This document shows positions 25,361-34,740 of a stretch of 64,000 nucleotides of DNA, in pieces. Below the pieces are notes generated by a model. That model was not told the origin of the DNA and ran no database searches. It saw only the letters and a list, made by a program, of their open reading frames with translations. Origin of the DNA: Terriglobia bacterium (lineage in GTDB: Bacteria; Acidobacteriota; Vicinamibacteria; Vicinamibacterales; CAVVIG01); the NCBI GenBank assembly GCA_020073005.1, contig JAIQFX010000015.1, positions 1 to 64,000 on the forward strand, in the 5' to 3' direction. Position numbers and translations under genes: made by a program. Each line of letters begins with the position of its first letter. The first letter of the stretch is position 1.

Positions 25361-27274
25361 GTGAACGATCCGCATCGCTTCGGGCCCGTGCTGACGGATT
25401 TCGATCTCCATCTGTTCGGCGAGGGCACGCAGCTGCGCGCGCAGGACAAGCTCGGCGCGCACGCGATGACGATCGACGGCACGGCGGGCGTCCATTTCGC
25501 GACATGGGCGCCGAACGCCGATCGCGTGAGCGTCATCGGCGACTTCAACGGCTGGGACGGCCGCGTCCACGTCATGCGGCCGCTCGCGTCCTCGGGGGTG
25601 TGGGAGCTCTTCGTTCCCGACGCGCGGGACGGCGAGAAGTACAAGTTCGAGATTCGCACGAAGAGGGGCGAGATCCTCAAGAAGAGCGATCCGTACGGCG
25701 TCGCGTTCGAAGTGCCGCCGCTCTCGGCGTCGATCATCTGCGATCTCGCCGGATACGAGTGGCGCGATCGCGAGTGGATGGCGTGGCGCGCCTCGCGCGG
25801 CGCCTGGCTCGATCGGCCGATGGCCGTCTACGAAGTCCATCTCGGATCGTGGGCGCGCGTGCCGGAGGAGGGCAACCGCTTCCTGACGTACCGCGAGCTG
25901 GCGCACCGCCTCGTGCCGTACGTGAAGGACCTCGGCTTCACGCACGTCGAGCTGCTGCCGGTGATGGAGCATCCGTTCTCCGGCTCGTGGGGCTACCAGG
26001 TGCTCGGCTTCTTCGCGCCGACGAGCCGGTTCGGTGCGCCGCACGATTTCAAGTTCTTCGTCGACGCCTGCCATCAGGCCGGGCTCGGCGTGATCCTCGA
26101 TTGGGTGCCGGGACACTTTCCGAAGGACGAGCACGGCCTCGCGCGCTTCGACGGGACCGAGCTGTACGAGCACGCCGACCCGCGTCAGGGCGAGCATCCG
26201 GACTGGGGCACGCTCGTCTTCAATTACGGCCGCCACGAGGTCAGAAATTTTCTGCTGTCGAACGCGCTCTTCTGGCTGTCCGAGTACCACGTCGACGGCC
26301 TGCGCGTGGACGCCGTCGCGTCGATGCTGTATCTCGACTACTCGCGCAAGGACGGCGAGTGGATTCCGAATCGCTTCGGCGGACGCGAGAACCTCGAGGC
26401 GATCGCGTTCCTGCAGCAGCTGAACAGCCTCACGCACGGCGAGCATCCGGGGACGATCACGGCGGCCGAGGAATCCACCGCGTGGCCCGGCGTGAGCCGG
26501 CCCGTGCATCTGGGCGGCCTCGGCTTCACCTACAAGTGGAACATGGGATGGATGCACGACATCCTGCAGTACGTGCACGAGGATCCGGTCCATCGCCGCT
26601 GGCACCACCAGCTCGTCACGTTCTCCGCGCTGTACATGCACACGGAGAATTTCATCCTGCCGTTCTCGCACGACGAGATCGTGCACGGCAAAGGATCGCT
26701 GCTCGACAAGATCCCCGGCGACGTCTGGCAGAAGTACGCGACGCTGCGGACGCTCTTCGGCTACATGTACGGCCATCCCGGCAAGAAGCTGCTGTTCATG
26801 GGCAGCGAGCTCGGGCCGTGGCGCGAGTGGGATCACGATCGCAGCCTGGACTGGCATCTGCTGGACGATCCCGCGCACGCGGCGCTGCGGCGCTACCTGC
26901 AGGATCTCAACCGGCTGTACCAGAACGAGCCCGCGCTGCATCAGGTGGACTTCGAGGGCGCGGGATTCCAGTGGATCGACTGCAACGATTCCGAGAACAG
27001 CGTCGTGTCGATTGCCCGCTTCGCCCGCGATCGCCGCGACGCCGTCGTGATGGTGTTCAACTTCACGCCCGTGGCGCGCGCCGAATACCGGATCGGCGTG
27101 CCGGAGACCGGGTTCTACGCCGAGCTCCTCAACAGCGACAGCGCGGACTACGGCGGCGGCAACGTCGGCAACCTCGGCGGCGTGGACACGGCGCCGATTG
27201 CCGCGCACGGTTTCGAACAGTCGCTGCGCCTCACCGTTCCGCCGCTGGGGTGTCTGTTCTTGAAGCGGCGTTGA
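25361..27274 (+). CDS. glgB: 1,4-alpha-glucan branching enzyme
   Basis: 637 residues from GTG 25361. GlgB creates alpha-1,6 branches in glycogen. An N-terminal CBM48 domain ([25 protein letters not shown]) leads into a GH13 barrel with [15 protein letters not shown], the nucleophile Asp in [14 protein letters not shown], the acid Glu in [13 protein letters not shown], and [17 protein letters not shown] with the third catalytic Asp. A C-terminal beta domain ends at [11 protein letters not shown]. No other glycogen genes are in the window. A heptamer-type hairpin follows. Confidence 0.96.
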   Translation: MNDPHRFGPVLTDFDLHLFGEGTQLRAQDKLGAHAMTIDGTAGVHFATWAPNADRVSVIGDFNGWDGRVHVMRPLASSGVWELFVPDARDGEKYKFEIRTKRGEILKKSDPYGVAFEVPPLSASIICDLAGYEWRDREWMAWRASRGAWLDRPMAVYEVHLGSWARVPEEGNRFLTYRELAHRLVPYVKDLGFTHVELLPVMEHPFSGSWGYQVLGFFAPTSRFGAPHDFKFFVDACHQAGLGVILDWVPGHFPKDEHGLARFDGTELYEHADPRQGEHPDWGTLVFNYGRHEVRNFLLSNALFWLSEYHVDGLRVDAVASMLYLDYSRKDGEWIPNRFGGRENLEAIAFLQQLNSLTHGEHPGTITAAEESTAWPGVSRPVHLGGLGFTYKWNMGWMHDILQYVHEDPVHRRWHHQLVTFSALYMHTENFILPFSHDEIVHGKGSLLDKIPGDVWQKYATLRTLFGYMYGHPGKKLLFMGSELGPWREWDHDRSLDWHLLDDPAHAALRRYLQDLNRLYQNEPALHQVDFEGAGFQWIDCNDSENSVVSIARFARDRRDAVVMVFNFTPVARAEYRIGVPETGFYAELLNSDSADYGGGNVGNLGGVDTAPIAAHGFEQSLRLTVPPLGCLFLKRR

Positions 27275-27296
27275 TGCTGAGTTCGACCGCTGGTGG

Positions 27297-27337
27297 CCAC
27301 GAAGAAATTCTTCTTCGTGGTTTCGTGTCTTCGTGGC
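27297..27337. repeat. CCACGAAGAA-type hairpin repeat
   Basis: CCACGAAGAA-ATTC-TTCTTCGTGG is a perfect 10-bp stem, followed by two more degenerate copies (TTTCGTG, TCTTCGTGGC). It lies between glgB and the MFS gene on the same strand and ends about 20 bp before the MFS start codon. Confidence 0.8.
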
Positions 27338-27357
27338 AACCGTCGCCGGTATAAGCA

Positions 27358-28599
27358 ATGTCGCTTCGACAATCGAAGATCGTCGCCGTCGCGCTCGTCA
27401 CGTTCGCGACCTTCACCGACATCATCACGTATTCGGTCGGCTTCCCCGTGCTGCCGGATCTCGGGCGGCGGCTCGGGGCGTCGCCGACGACGATCGGGTT
27501 GCTGTTCGCGGCATTCGGCGTGACGCTGCTCGCGGTGTCGATCCCGATGGGCGCGGTGTCGGATCGTGTCGGACGCCAGGGACCGCTCGCCGGCGGCATG
27601 CTCGCGCTCGCGCTCTCGACGGCGCTCTTCGCGTACGCCACGAGCCTGCCGTGGCTTTTCGCCGCGCGCCTCGTGCAGGGCGCGGCCGACGCCGTGACCT
27701 GGGTCGTCGGCTTCGCGTTGATCGCCGATCTGTACGGCCCCGCCGAGCGGGGCCGCATGACCGGCATCGTCATGTCCGGCACGAGCGTCGCGTTCATGAT
27801 CGGGCCGTCGATCGGCGGCTGGCTCTACGAAGCCGGCGGCATCCGCCTGCCGTTCCTCGTCGTCGCGGCGGTCGCCGCGGTCGGCGCCGTCGCGTTCGTG
27901 TGGTTCGATCCGCCGAGCGAGCGAGTCAAGCGCGATCCCGTCCCGATCAGCGCCGTGCTGACGGTGCCCGCGGTCGCGCGCTGCGCCGGGCTCGTCGTCG
28001 CGATCGCGACGACGCTGTCGATGGTCGAGCCGATCTTCTCGATGCACCTGCAGACGGATCTCGGGCTCGGGCCGTCGCGCGTCGGCCTCGCGTTCGCCGC
28101 CGCGGCGCTGGGCAACACGGTCTTCCATCCGTTCTTCGGCCGGCTCTCGGATCGATTCGGCGCGCGCCGCATGGTCTTTGCGGGACTCGTCACGTCCGCG
28201 TGCACGCTGCCGCTGCTCGGAACCGCGTGGAATCTCCCGTCGGCGATCGGGCTCGGCGTGCTGCAGTCGGGCGCGTTCGCGGTCGGCATCACGCCGTCGC
28301 TCGCGTACATGGCCGAGGCCACGTCGAGCACCGGCATCGAATCGTTCGGCGTGTCCTACGGGATCTACAACGTGGCCTGGGCCGTCGGGCTGCTGAGCGG
28401 ACCGTCGCTGGGCGGATTTCTGTTCGAGCGGATGGGTTTCGCCAGGCTCACGCTGGCCTGGGCGCCTGTCCTGCTGGCCGTGACGTGGCTTCTCTGGAAG
28501 GTAAAATCTCCCCATGCTGAAACATATCTGCGTGCTGACGTTGACGCTGGTCGCCGCGAACCTGCAGGCGCAGGCACCGAAATCGCCCGCGCCGACTGA
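27358..28599 (+). CDS. Major facilitator superfamily transporter
   Basis: 413 residues with twelve membrane helices. The MFS loop motif is present between helices 2 and 3 (GAVSDRVGRQGPLAGG) and repeated in the second half (GRLSDRFGARRMVFAG). It resembles drug:proton antiporter and multidrug members of the family. The substrate is unknown. The last helix ends near TWLLWKVKS; the 28 residues after that overlap the dipeptidase gene by 86 nt and look like an unconstrained tail. Confidence 0.92.
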   Translation: MSLRQSKIVAVALVTFATFTDIITYSVGFPVLPDLGRRLGASPTTIGLLFAAFGVTLLAVSIPMGAVSDRVGRQGPLAGGMLALALSTALFAYATSLPWLFAARLVQGAADAVTWVVGFALIADLYGPAERGRMTGIVMSGTSVAFMIGPSIGGWLYEAGGIRLPFLVVAAVAAVGAVAFVWFDPPSERVKRDPVPISAVLTVPAVARCAGLVVAIATTLSMVEPIFSMHLQTDLGLGPSRVGLAFAAAALGNTVFHPFFGRLSDRFGARRMVFAGLVTSACTLPLLGTAWNLPSAIGLGVLQSGAFAVGITPSLAYMAEATSSTGIESFGVSYGIYNVAWAVGLLSGPSLGGFLFERMGFARLTLAWAPVLLAVTWLLWKVKSPHAETYLRADVDAGRREPAGAGTEIARAD

Positions 28600-29722
28600 A
28601 ACTCCCGACGCGCGCGCCGCGCGCGTGCACAAGGCCGCAATCGTCGTCGACACGCACATCGACACGACGCAGATGCTCGGCCGCGAGGGCTGGGACTTCA
28701 CGGCGCGCCACGGCAACGAGCGCGGCCGGGGCGGCGAGGGCAGCCACGTCGATCTCCCGCGCATGCGCGAAGGCGGACTCGACGCGGCGTTCTTCTCGAT
28801 CTTCATGCCGGGCACCGTCACCGGTCCCGAAGCGGTGAAGCGATCGCTCCTCATGATCGACAACGTCCGGCGGCTGGCGGAGCAGCATCCCAACGACATC
28901 GTGCTCGCAACGACCGCCGCCGAGGTGCGCGCCGCGCACAAAGCCGGAAAGATCGCGGCGCTGATGGGCATGGAAGGCGGGCACATGATCGACGACAGCC
29001 TGTCGGTCCTGCGCGACTACCAGCGGCTCGGCGTGCGCTATCTGACGCTGACGCACAGCGTGAACACGAACTGGGCCGACTCGTCGGGCGACAAGCCGGT
29101 CCACAACGGCTTGACGGATTTCGGCAAGGACGTCGTGCGCGAGCTGAACCGCCTCGGCATGCTGGTCGACATCTCGCACGTCGCGGACAAGACGTTCTGG
29201 GACGCGCTCGAGGTCAGCAAGGCGCCGCTCATCGCGTCGCACTCCTCGTCTCGAGTCATCTCCGGTCATCCGCGCAACATGACCGACGACATGGTGAAGG
29301 CGCTCGCCGCCACGGGCGGCGTGGTGCAGATCAACTACGAGGTCACGTTCCTCGACAACGATCGCAACGAGGCGTCGAACACGCGGCAGGGATTGTCCGC
29401 GGACGATCGCGCGAAGCTGCCGCCGCTGCCGGAAGTGCGGTGGGAAAAAATCATCGAGCACATCGATCACATGGTGAAGCTCGTCGGTCCGACGCACGTC
29501 GGCCTCGGCTCGGACTTCGACGGCGCGACGATGCCGTCCGGCATGGATGATTGTTCGATGCTGCCGAAGATTACGGCGGCGCTGCTCGCGAAGGGATACG
29601 CGGAGAAGGACGTGACGAACATTCTCGGAGGGAATCTCCTGCGCGTCATGGAGAATGTGGAAAGAGTCGGTCGAGAGATCCGGTCTGGTAAGGCAGGTGG
29701 GCCGGGTAGGTCGGGTAGGTGA
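28514..29722 (+). CDS. Exported membrane dipeptidase (peptidase family M19)
   Basis: 402 residues with a signal peptide (MLKHICVLTLTLVAANLQAQ). The dizinc M19 site is recognisable: VVDTHIDTT near residue 48, the metal-bridging Glu in GMEGGHMID, LTLTHSVNTNWADSS, His in VDISHVADKTF and IASHSSSR, and the terminal GLGSDFDG followed by GGNLLRVME. Renal-dipeptidase-like enzymes cleave dipeptides, including those with D-residues. The last dozen residues (SGKAGGPGRSGR) come from a 9-nt tandem repeat. Confidence 0.95.
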   Translation: MLKHICVLTLTLVAANLQAQAPKSPAPTETPDARAARVHKAAIVVDTHIDTTQMLGREGWDFTARHGNERGRGGEGSHVDLPRMREGGLDAAFFSIFMPGTVTGPEAVKRSLLMIDNVRRLAEQHPNDIVLATTAAEVRAAHKAGKIAALMGMEGGHMIDDSLSVLRDYQRLGVRYLTLTHSVNTNWADSSGDKPVHNGLTDFGKDVVRELNRLGMLVDISHVADKTFWDALEVSKAPLIASHSSSRVISGHPRNMTDDMVKALAATGGVVQINYEVTFLDNDRNEASNTRQGLSADDRAKLPPLPEVRWEKIIEHIDHMVKLVGPTHVGLGSDFDGATMPSGMDDCSMLPKITAALLAKGYAEKDVTNILGGNLLRVMENVERVGREIRSGKAGGPGRSGR

Positions 29723-29723
29723 A
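29688..29723. repeat. 9-nt tandem repeat at the dipeptidase/lipoprotein border
   Basis: Four units in phase: GTAAGGCAG, GTGGGCCGG, GTAGGTCGG, GTAGGTGAA. As 9 is a multiple of 3, it is read as a regular Gly/Arg tail of the dipeptidase. The last unit provides the dipeptidase stop and lies at the ribosome-binding position of the lipoprotein gene. Confidence 0.8.
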
Positions 29724-30182
29724 ATGCGGAAGAGTCTGATTCTCCTGTCGCTGCTCGTTCTGGCCGCGTGCGTGTCGAGGCCGGTCATTCCGATTCTCGA
29801 TCGGTCGCTGATCGCATCGGGCACGCTCGAGCATCACGTGCTGACGGACGATCTCTTCCGCATCAACGATTTCTGGATGCGCGTCACGCCCGACACCGAG
29901 TTCCATCGCTGGCTGTCGCAGGGCGTCGACCACCACGTGTCGATCACATTGACGACACAGCCCGAACGATACGGCGATTCACGGAACATCCGCATTCTGA
30001 CGGGGACGCTCGTCCACAACACGTCGATTGAGGCGATGGTCGTGACGCACATCCTTTATGTGCAGGATCCGGCGACACGCGCGTTCAGCCCGATCACGTT
30101 CGAGACCGTGGATCCGCATACCGCCGCGAAGTGGGACAACTATGACAACGCTGAAGTGAGCGTGGTGATCAAGATCGGGTAG
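29724..30182 (+). CDS. Small lipoprotein, unknown function
   Basis: 152 residues from ATG 29724. Signal MRKSLILLSLLVLAAC with a clear lipobox Cys. The mature domain contains DDLFRINDFWMRVTPDTEFHRWLSQGVDHHVSITLTTQPERYGD and a beta-rich C-terminus (TAAKWDNYDNAEVSVVIKIG). I do not recognise the family. It starts 2 bp after the dipeptidase stop and is probably co-transcribed. Confidence 0.8.
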   Translation: MRKSLILLSLLVLAACVSRPVIPILDRSLIASGTLEHHVLTDDLFRINDFWMRVTPDTEFHRWLSQGVDHHVSITLTTQPERYGDSRNIRILTGTLVHNTSIEAMVVTHILYVQDPATRAFSPITFETVDPHTAAKWDNYDNAEVSVVIKIG

Positions 30183-30379
30183 GGCAGAAGGAAACCAAGA
30201 ACTGGGAACTAAGAAGTAAGAACTATCAAGGGCCAGCGAATCGCCAACATCAGCCGTGTGCGGGTGGCCGCGAACGGGCGCCCGCGCATGGGCGCAGGCG
30301 AGGCCATCGCAGCATCCATTCGCCGAGCACATGCGGGGGCTGTTCGCGGACAGGACCCGAGCTCGGCTGATTCGCCCGG
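30183..30379. other. Intergenic region with a short heptamer array and palindromes
   Basis: No gene seen. 30197-30224 is a heptamer array (listed separately). Further right, GCCGAGC near 30330 and GCTCGGC near 30362 could pair across about 26 nt, and GGGCGCCC is a short palindrome near 30290. These lie between convergent genes and may help end transcription; no U-tract is evident. Confidence 0.45.
30197..30224. repeat. Heptamer tandem array (AAGAACT type)
   Basis: Four in-phase 7-nt units: AAGAACT, GGGAACT, AAGAAGT, AAGAACT. It lies 15 bp past the lipoprotein stop codon. Confidence 0.75.
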
Positions 30380-31204
30380 CTACTTCAGAATCACCGCAGT
30401 TTCACCGTTCTTCTTGACGAGCTGCTCCACCGTCTTCTTCATCGCGTCGCGCCGCTGCAGCATCGCGCGAATCTCGCCGCGCTCGACGAGACCCGTGAGC
30501 GCGCCCGACAGCGTCGCTTCGTCGAGCGCCAGGAATTTCGCCCAGAGCGTCGCGTCGACGTGTTCGATCGTGTGCGGCACTTTCTGCTCGCCGACGAACG
30601 CGCGCGAGTGATCGATCAGGATGATGTTCCAGTTGGGATCGAAGAGCCAGTTGCCGAGATTGGGATCGATGTTCCCGATCAGGTTGTCGAACATCTTCGT
30701 CCGCATCACCTGGATCTGCCACCGCGCCTGCTGAATCGGCGGCGGCGTCGGCATGCCGCCCGCTTCCTTGAAGTTCTTCGTCTGCGGCACCCACATGATC
30801 ATGGCGCCCTTCTTCCCGTCGACGTCACGCTCGACGGTCGGCGGCACCATCCCGAGGCCGAGGAACTTGTCGAGCTCGTAGCCGGCGATCTCGGACAGAT
30901 AGCTTTCGTGGAAGCCTCCATACGTCCCGGGCGTGATGGCTTTCCACGAGGCGCTCTCGACGAGCCCGCCGGGCGCGAAGAACGCGTGAACGGGATGCGT
31001 CACGCCGACGCTGGTCCCGTCGGTCCTGACGATCGGCGCGACCTTCAGGTACGCCTCGATCTCGGCGCGCTTCTCAATCCAGGCTCTCGTGTTGGCGGGC
31101 GCGGGCGCGGCGGCCTGGGCGCCGGCGTGAGCGATGACCGGCGCGAGCGGAAGCGCCAGCGCGAGCACGCCGGACAGGCAGACGGCAGCGAGGAGTCTTC
31201 GCAT
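30380..31204 (-). CDS. Exported protein with a kinase-like metal/nucleotide motif
   Basis: 274 residues from ATG 31204 with a signal peptide (RLLAAVCLSGVLALALPLAPVIAHA). The middle has KAITPGTYGGFHESYLSEIAGYELDKFLGLGMVPPTVER and KKGAMIMWVPQ. These are followed by FDNLIGNIDPNLGNWL and ILIDHSRAF. The D-N-x-x-G-N then I-D-H series resembles the catalytic/metal-binding part of atypical kinases (FAM20/HipA/PI4-kinase-like). Kinase activity is only inference. Being exported, it would act in the periplasm, where ATP is scarce, so another phosphoryl donor or an inactive fold is possible. Confidence 0.6.
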   Translation of the reverse strand: MRRLLAAVCLSGVLALALPLAPVIAHAGAQAAAPAPANTRAWIEKRAEIEAYLKVAPIVRTDGTSVGVTHPVHAFFAPGGLVESASWKAITPGTYGGFHESYLSEIAGYELDKFLGLGMVPPTVERDVDGKKGAMIMWVPQTKNFKEAGGMPTPPPIQQARWQIQVMRTKMFDNLIGNIDPNLGNWLFDPNWNIILIDHSRAFVGEQKVPHTIEHVDATLWAKFLALDEATLSGALTGLVERGEIRAMLQRRDAMKKTVEQLVKKNGETAVILK

Positions 31205-31215
31205 AGTGGGGCGGA

Positions 31216-31620
31216 TTATACCGCCGACATCTTTTCTATCCGCGCCCATTCCTTGTCCGAGACAGGCATGACCGAGAGACGCGAAATCCTCACCAACGCG
31301 AAATCCTCGAACGACGCGTCCGCTTTGATCGCCTTCAGCGTGACGGGCCGCGCGAGTTTCTTCACGGGCGCGATGTCGACGACGAACGCCTTCCCGGTTG
31401 TGTCCTTCGGATCCGGATACGCGTCGCACGTCGCCTTCGCGATCCCGACGACGGCCTTCTCGTCGCCGGTGTGGTAGTAGAAGACGCGGTCGCCCTTGTT
31501 CACCGACCGCAGATTCTTCTGCGCGACCGGATTCTTGACGCCGCTCCAGACGGTCGACCCGTCCGCCAGAAATGCGTCGAAGCCGTAGTGATTCGGTTCC
31601 TCTTTGAACAGCCAGTTCAT
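31216..31620 (-). CDS. EVE-domain protein
   Basis: 134 residues from ATG 31620. The EVE fold of the PUA-like group is complete: NWLFKEEPNHYGFDAFLADGSTVWSGVKNPVAQKNLRSV, GDRVFYYHTGDEKAVVGIAKA and DFALVRISRLSVMPVSDKEW. EVE domains bind modified bases in DNA or RNA. It lies 11 bp upstream of the kinase-like gene on the same strand, so the two may be co-transcribed. Confidence 0.92.
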   Translation of the reverse strand: MNWLFKEEPNHYGFDAFLADGSTVWSGVKNPVAQKNLRSVNKGDRVFYYHTGDEKAVVGIAKATCDAYPDPKDTTGKAFVVDIAPVKKLARPVTLKAIKADASFEDFALVRISRLSVMPVSDKEWARIEKMSAV

Positions 31621-31742
31621 GCACGCCATTCTACAAGCGCCTCCCGGTTTCTCCTTGACTTGCCTCGAAGAACCGCTAGGGTATGCCGGAGCAGACGATC
31701 CGGATCCCTTTCAGCGTCTTGTTGTTTTTCTGGAGGAGGCCG

Positions 31743-34691
31743 ATGGTGAGGAACAGAGTCGTGCACGTGGCGCTCGTCGCGGTTGCGGTCTTGATCTGGC
31801 TCCCCGCGCTCGCGATCGCGCAGACCGGCAGCATCGCCGGCGTCGTCAAGGACACATCGGGCGCGGTCATGCCCGGCGTGACGGTCGAAGCCAGCAGCCC
31901 CGCGCTGATCGAGAAGGTCCGCGGCGTCACCACCGACGAGAAAGGCCAGTACAAGATCGTCGACCTCCGGCCGGGCGTGTACACCGTCACGTTCTCGCTG
32001 CCGGGCTTCAACACCGTCAAGCGCGAAGGCATCGAGCTGACGACGCAGTTCACGGCGCCGGTCAACGCGGAGCTGCGCGTCGGCGCGATCGAAGAGACCG
32101 TCACGGTGGCGGCGGAGTCGCCGGTCGTCGACACGCAGCGCGTCACCCAGATCAAAGTCATGACGCGCGACGTGATCGACGCCGTGCCGACCGGCAAGAC
32201 GTTCCAGAACATCGGCGTGCTCGTGCCCGGCGTGACGATTGCGGCCGGCGGCACGGGCGCGACGCCGTACGACGTCGGCGGATCATCCGGCGAACAGCAG
32301 GTGCAGATGGCGATCCACGGCGGCGCGACGGCCGACATGGTCGTGCAGATCGACGGGATGCGTTTCAACAATTTGTGCGGCAGCGGCTCGTACACCGGCG
32401 TGTCCGGCAACGACGGCGGCATCCAGGAAGTCAGCTTCGAGACCGGCGCCATCTCGGCCGAGATGGGCACGGGCGGCATCCGCGTCAACATGATCCCGAA
32501 GGAAGGCGGCAACACGTTCCGCGGCTCGTTCTTCCTCAACGGCGCCAACGATTCCTTCCAGAGCGACAACCTGACGGCGAGCCTGCAGAGCCAGGGCCTG
32601 GCGGCGGCCAACAAGGTGAAGCGCGTGTGGGACGTGAACGGATCGATCGGCGGTCCGATTGTGAAGAACAAGCTGTGGTTCTACTTCGCGAGCCGCTACT
32701 GGGGCCTGGACAAGTTTCCCGCCGACTCGTATTACGACAGCGACCCGCGGTACTTCGCCTACGCGAAAGATCTGGCGCGTCCGGGCGTGGACGACAGCTG
32801 GAACCTGAGCGACGCGACGCGTCTCACCTGGCAGGCCACGCCGCGCAACAAGTTCACCGCGTACATCGACCTGCAGGATCGGCTCACCGGCCACTGGTTC
32901 GTGGGGCAGGGCGGCATCTTCGGCCTCACGACGCCGGAAGCCTCGTGGATCCAGACGACGCCGATCAACCATCTCGTGCAGACGAAATGGACGTCGACGG
33001 TCAGCAGCCGCATGCTCCTCGAAGCGGGCATGAGCCTCTACGATCAGGAGTACACGCGGCTCCCGCAGCCCGGCATTCAGCCGACCGATCTCTCGGTCCG
33101 CGACAACGCGACCGGCCGCCGCCTCAACGCCGCGCCCTACTACTCGCAGCATTTCTCGATCCTGCGCACGTACACGGCGTCGATGTCGTACGTGACGGGC
33201 TCGCACGCGGCGAAGATCGGGATGAACCTCAGCGAAGGGCCGCGTCACGAAATCGCGACGGTCAACGGCGACATGACGCTCGTCTACAACGGCACGGCGC
33301 CCATCCAGGCCATCCTGACGGCATCGCCGCGCGACGCGCACGAGCGGCTGAACGCGGACATGGGGATCTACGCGCAGGATCAGTGGACCGTGAACAAGAT
33401 GACGCTGAACCTCGGCATCCGCTACGACTACCTCAACGCGAAGCTCGAGGCGCAGTCGTTTCCCGCCGGCACGTTCGTCCCGGCGCGCAATCTCGGCGAG
33501 CTGACCGATCTGCCGAGCTGGAAGGATCTCGGGCCGCGCCTGGGCGTCTCCTACGATCTGTTCGGCAACGGCAAGACCGCGCTGAAGACGAGCCTGAGCC
33601 GGTACGTCGCGAGCCAGACGGTCGGCTTCGCGAGCCAGTTCAATCCGCTCGGCGGCACGGTGACGGGCGCCGGCTTCTCGGGCACGGGCGCCGACACGCG
33701 CGTGTGGACCGATCCGAACGGCGATCGCGTCGTCCAGCTCAACGAGCTCGGGCCGACGTCCAATCCGCTGTTCGGCACGACGTTCCTCGCGACCAATCCA
33801 TCGGCCGACGTGCAGAAGGGCTGGTTCAAGCGCGGCTACAACTGGGAGTACTCGGCCAGCGTGCAGCACGAGCTGCTGCCGCGCGTCTCGGTCAGCGCCG
33901 CGTTCTTCCGCCGCTGGTACGGCAACTTCACGCACACCGACGCGCTGAGCGTCGGGCCGAGCGACTACTCGCCGTACTGCATCACGGCGCCGACCGATCC
34001 GCGCATCGGCGCGCTCAGCGGTCAGCCGGTGTGCGGGCTGTTCGACGTCACGCCGGCCGCGCGCCCGAACCTCGCCGTCAACCGCATCGTCGACTTCGCG
34101 GACTCGTCGCAGCGGTCGCAGGTGTTCAACGGGTTCGACTTCACGATCAGCGCGCGCAAGAACAAGCTGCTCCTGGCGGGCGGCACCAGCACGGGCCGGA
34201 CCGCGACGGTCAACTGCGAAGTCTTCGACAGCCCCGACGTGCGTTTCTGCGACAACACGCCGCCGTTCCTCACGCAGGTGAAGATTCTCGGGTCGTACAC
34301 GCTGCCCTACGACGTCCAGATCAGCGGCACGTTCCAGAGCGTTCCCGGTCCGCCGCTGCAGGCGAACTGGGCGATCACCAGCGCGGTCGCCAACGCCGGA
34401 CCGAAGCCGCTCGGCCGCAACCTCGCAGCCGGCACGGCGACCGTCTCGCTGATGGAGCCCAACACCGTTTTCGGCGATCGCCTGAACCAGTTCGACATGC
34501 GCTTCGCGCGCATGTTCCGCATGAACAAGTACCGGTTCCAGGGGATGGTCGACATCTACAACGTGTTCAACAAGGCGGCCGTGCTGGCCTACAACACGAC
34601 GTTCTCCACCGCCGCGACCAGTGAATGGCTGCATCCGACGGACGTGTTGCAGGGAAGGCTCGTGAAGATCGGCGGTCAGTTCACGTTCTGA
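31743..34691 (+). CDS. TonB-dependent receptor with N-terminal carboxypeptidase-regulatory-like domain
   Basis: 982 residues from ATG 31743, preceded by GGAGGAGG. Signal peptide VALVAVAVLIWLPALAIAQ. A carboxypeptidase-regulatory-like domain (GSIAGVVKDTSGAVMPGVTVEASS, then YKIVDLRPGVYTVTFSLPGF) precedes a plug domain (about 120-280) and a long barrel ending in GRLVKIGGQFTF, with the terminal Phe typical of outer-membrane barrels. This SusC-like/OAR-like architecture is a hallmark of Acidobacteriota. The substrate is unknown, and no SusD-like partner is adjacent. Confidence 0.94.
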   Translation: MVRNRVVHVALVAVAVLIWLPALAIAQTGSIAGVVKDTSGAVMPGVTVEASSPALIEKVRGVTTDEKGQYKIVDLRPGVYTVTFSLPGFNTVKREGIELTTQFTAPVNAELRVGAIEETVTVAAESPVVDTQRVTQIKVMTRDVIDAVPTGKTFQNIGVLVPGVTIAAGGTGATPYDVGGSSGEQQVQMAIHGGATADMVVQIDGMRFNNLCGSGSYTGVSGNDGGIQEVSFETGAISAEMGTGGIRVNMIPKEGGNTFRGSFFLNGANDSFQSDNLTASLQSQGLAAANKVKRVWDVNGSIGGPIVKNKLWFYFASRYWGLDKFPADSYYDSDPRYFAYAKDLARPGVDDSWNLSDATRLTWQATPRNKFTAYIDLQDRLTGHWFVGQGGIFGLTTPEASWIQTTPINHLVQTKWTSTVSSRMLLEAGMSLYDQEYTRLPQPGIQPTDLSVRDNATGRRLNAAPYYSQHFSILRTYTASMSYVTGSHAAKIGMNLSEGPRHEIATVNGDMTLVYNGTAPIQAILTASPRDAHERLNADMGIYAQDQWTVNKMTLNLGIRYDYLNAKLEAQSFPAGTFVPARNLGELTDLPSWKDLGPRLGVSYDLFGNGKTALKTSLSRYVASQTVGFASQFNPLGGTVTGAGFSGTGADTRVWTDPNGDRVVQLNELGPTSNPLFGTTFLATNPSADVQKGWFKRGYNWEYSASVQHELLPRVSVSAAFFRRWYGNFTHTDALSVGPSDYSPYCITAPTDPRIGALSGQPVCGLFDVTPAARPNLAVNRIVDFADSSQRSQVFNGFDFTISARKNKLLLAGGTSTGRTATVNCEVFDSPDVRFCDNTPPFLTQVKILGSYTLPYDVQISGTFQSVPGPPLQANWAITSAVANAGPKPLGRNLAAGTATVSLMEPNTVFGDRLNQFDMRFARMFRMNKYRFQGMVDIYNVFNKAAVLAYNTTFSTAATSEWLHPTDVLQGRLVKIGGQFTF

Positions 34692-34698
34692 GGAACCG

Positions 34699-34740
34699 GG
34701 CAGCTCTACGGCGTGCGTCTCTTCAACACGTAGAGCTGCC
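34699..34740. terminator. Inverted repeat between convergent genes, possible bidirectional terminator
   Basis: GGCAGCTCTACG (34699-34710) and CGTAGAGCTGCC (34729-34740) are perfect 12-bp inverted copies around an 18-nt loop. The stop codon of the minus-strand glycosyltransferase (34706-34708) is part of the left arm. No U-tract follows on either strand, so termination activity is uncertain. Confidence 0.5.
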
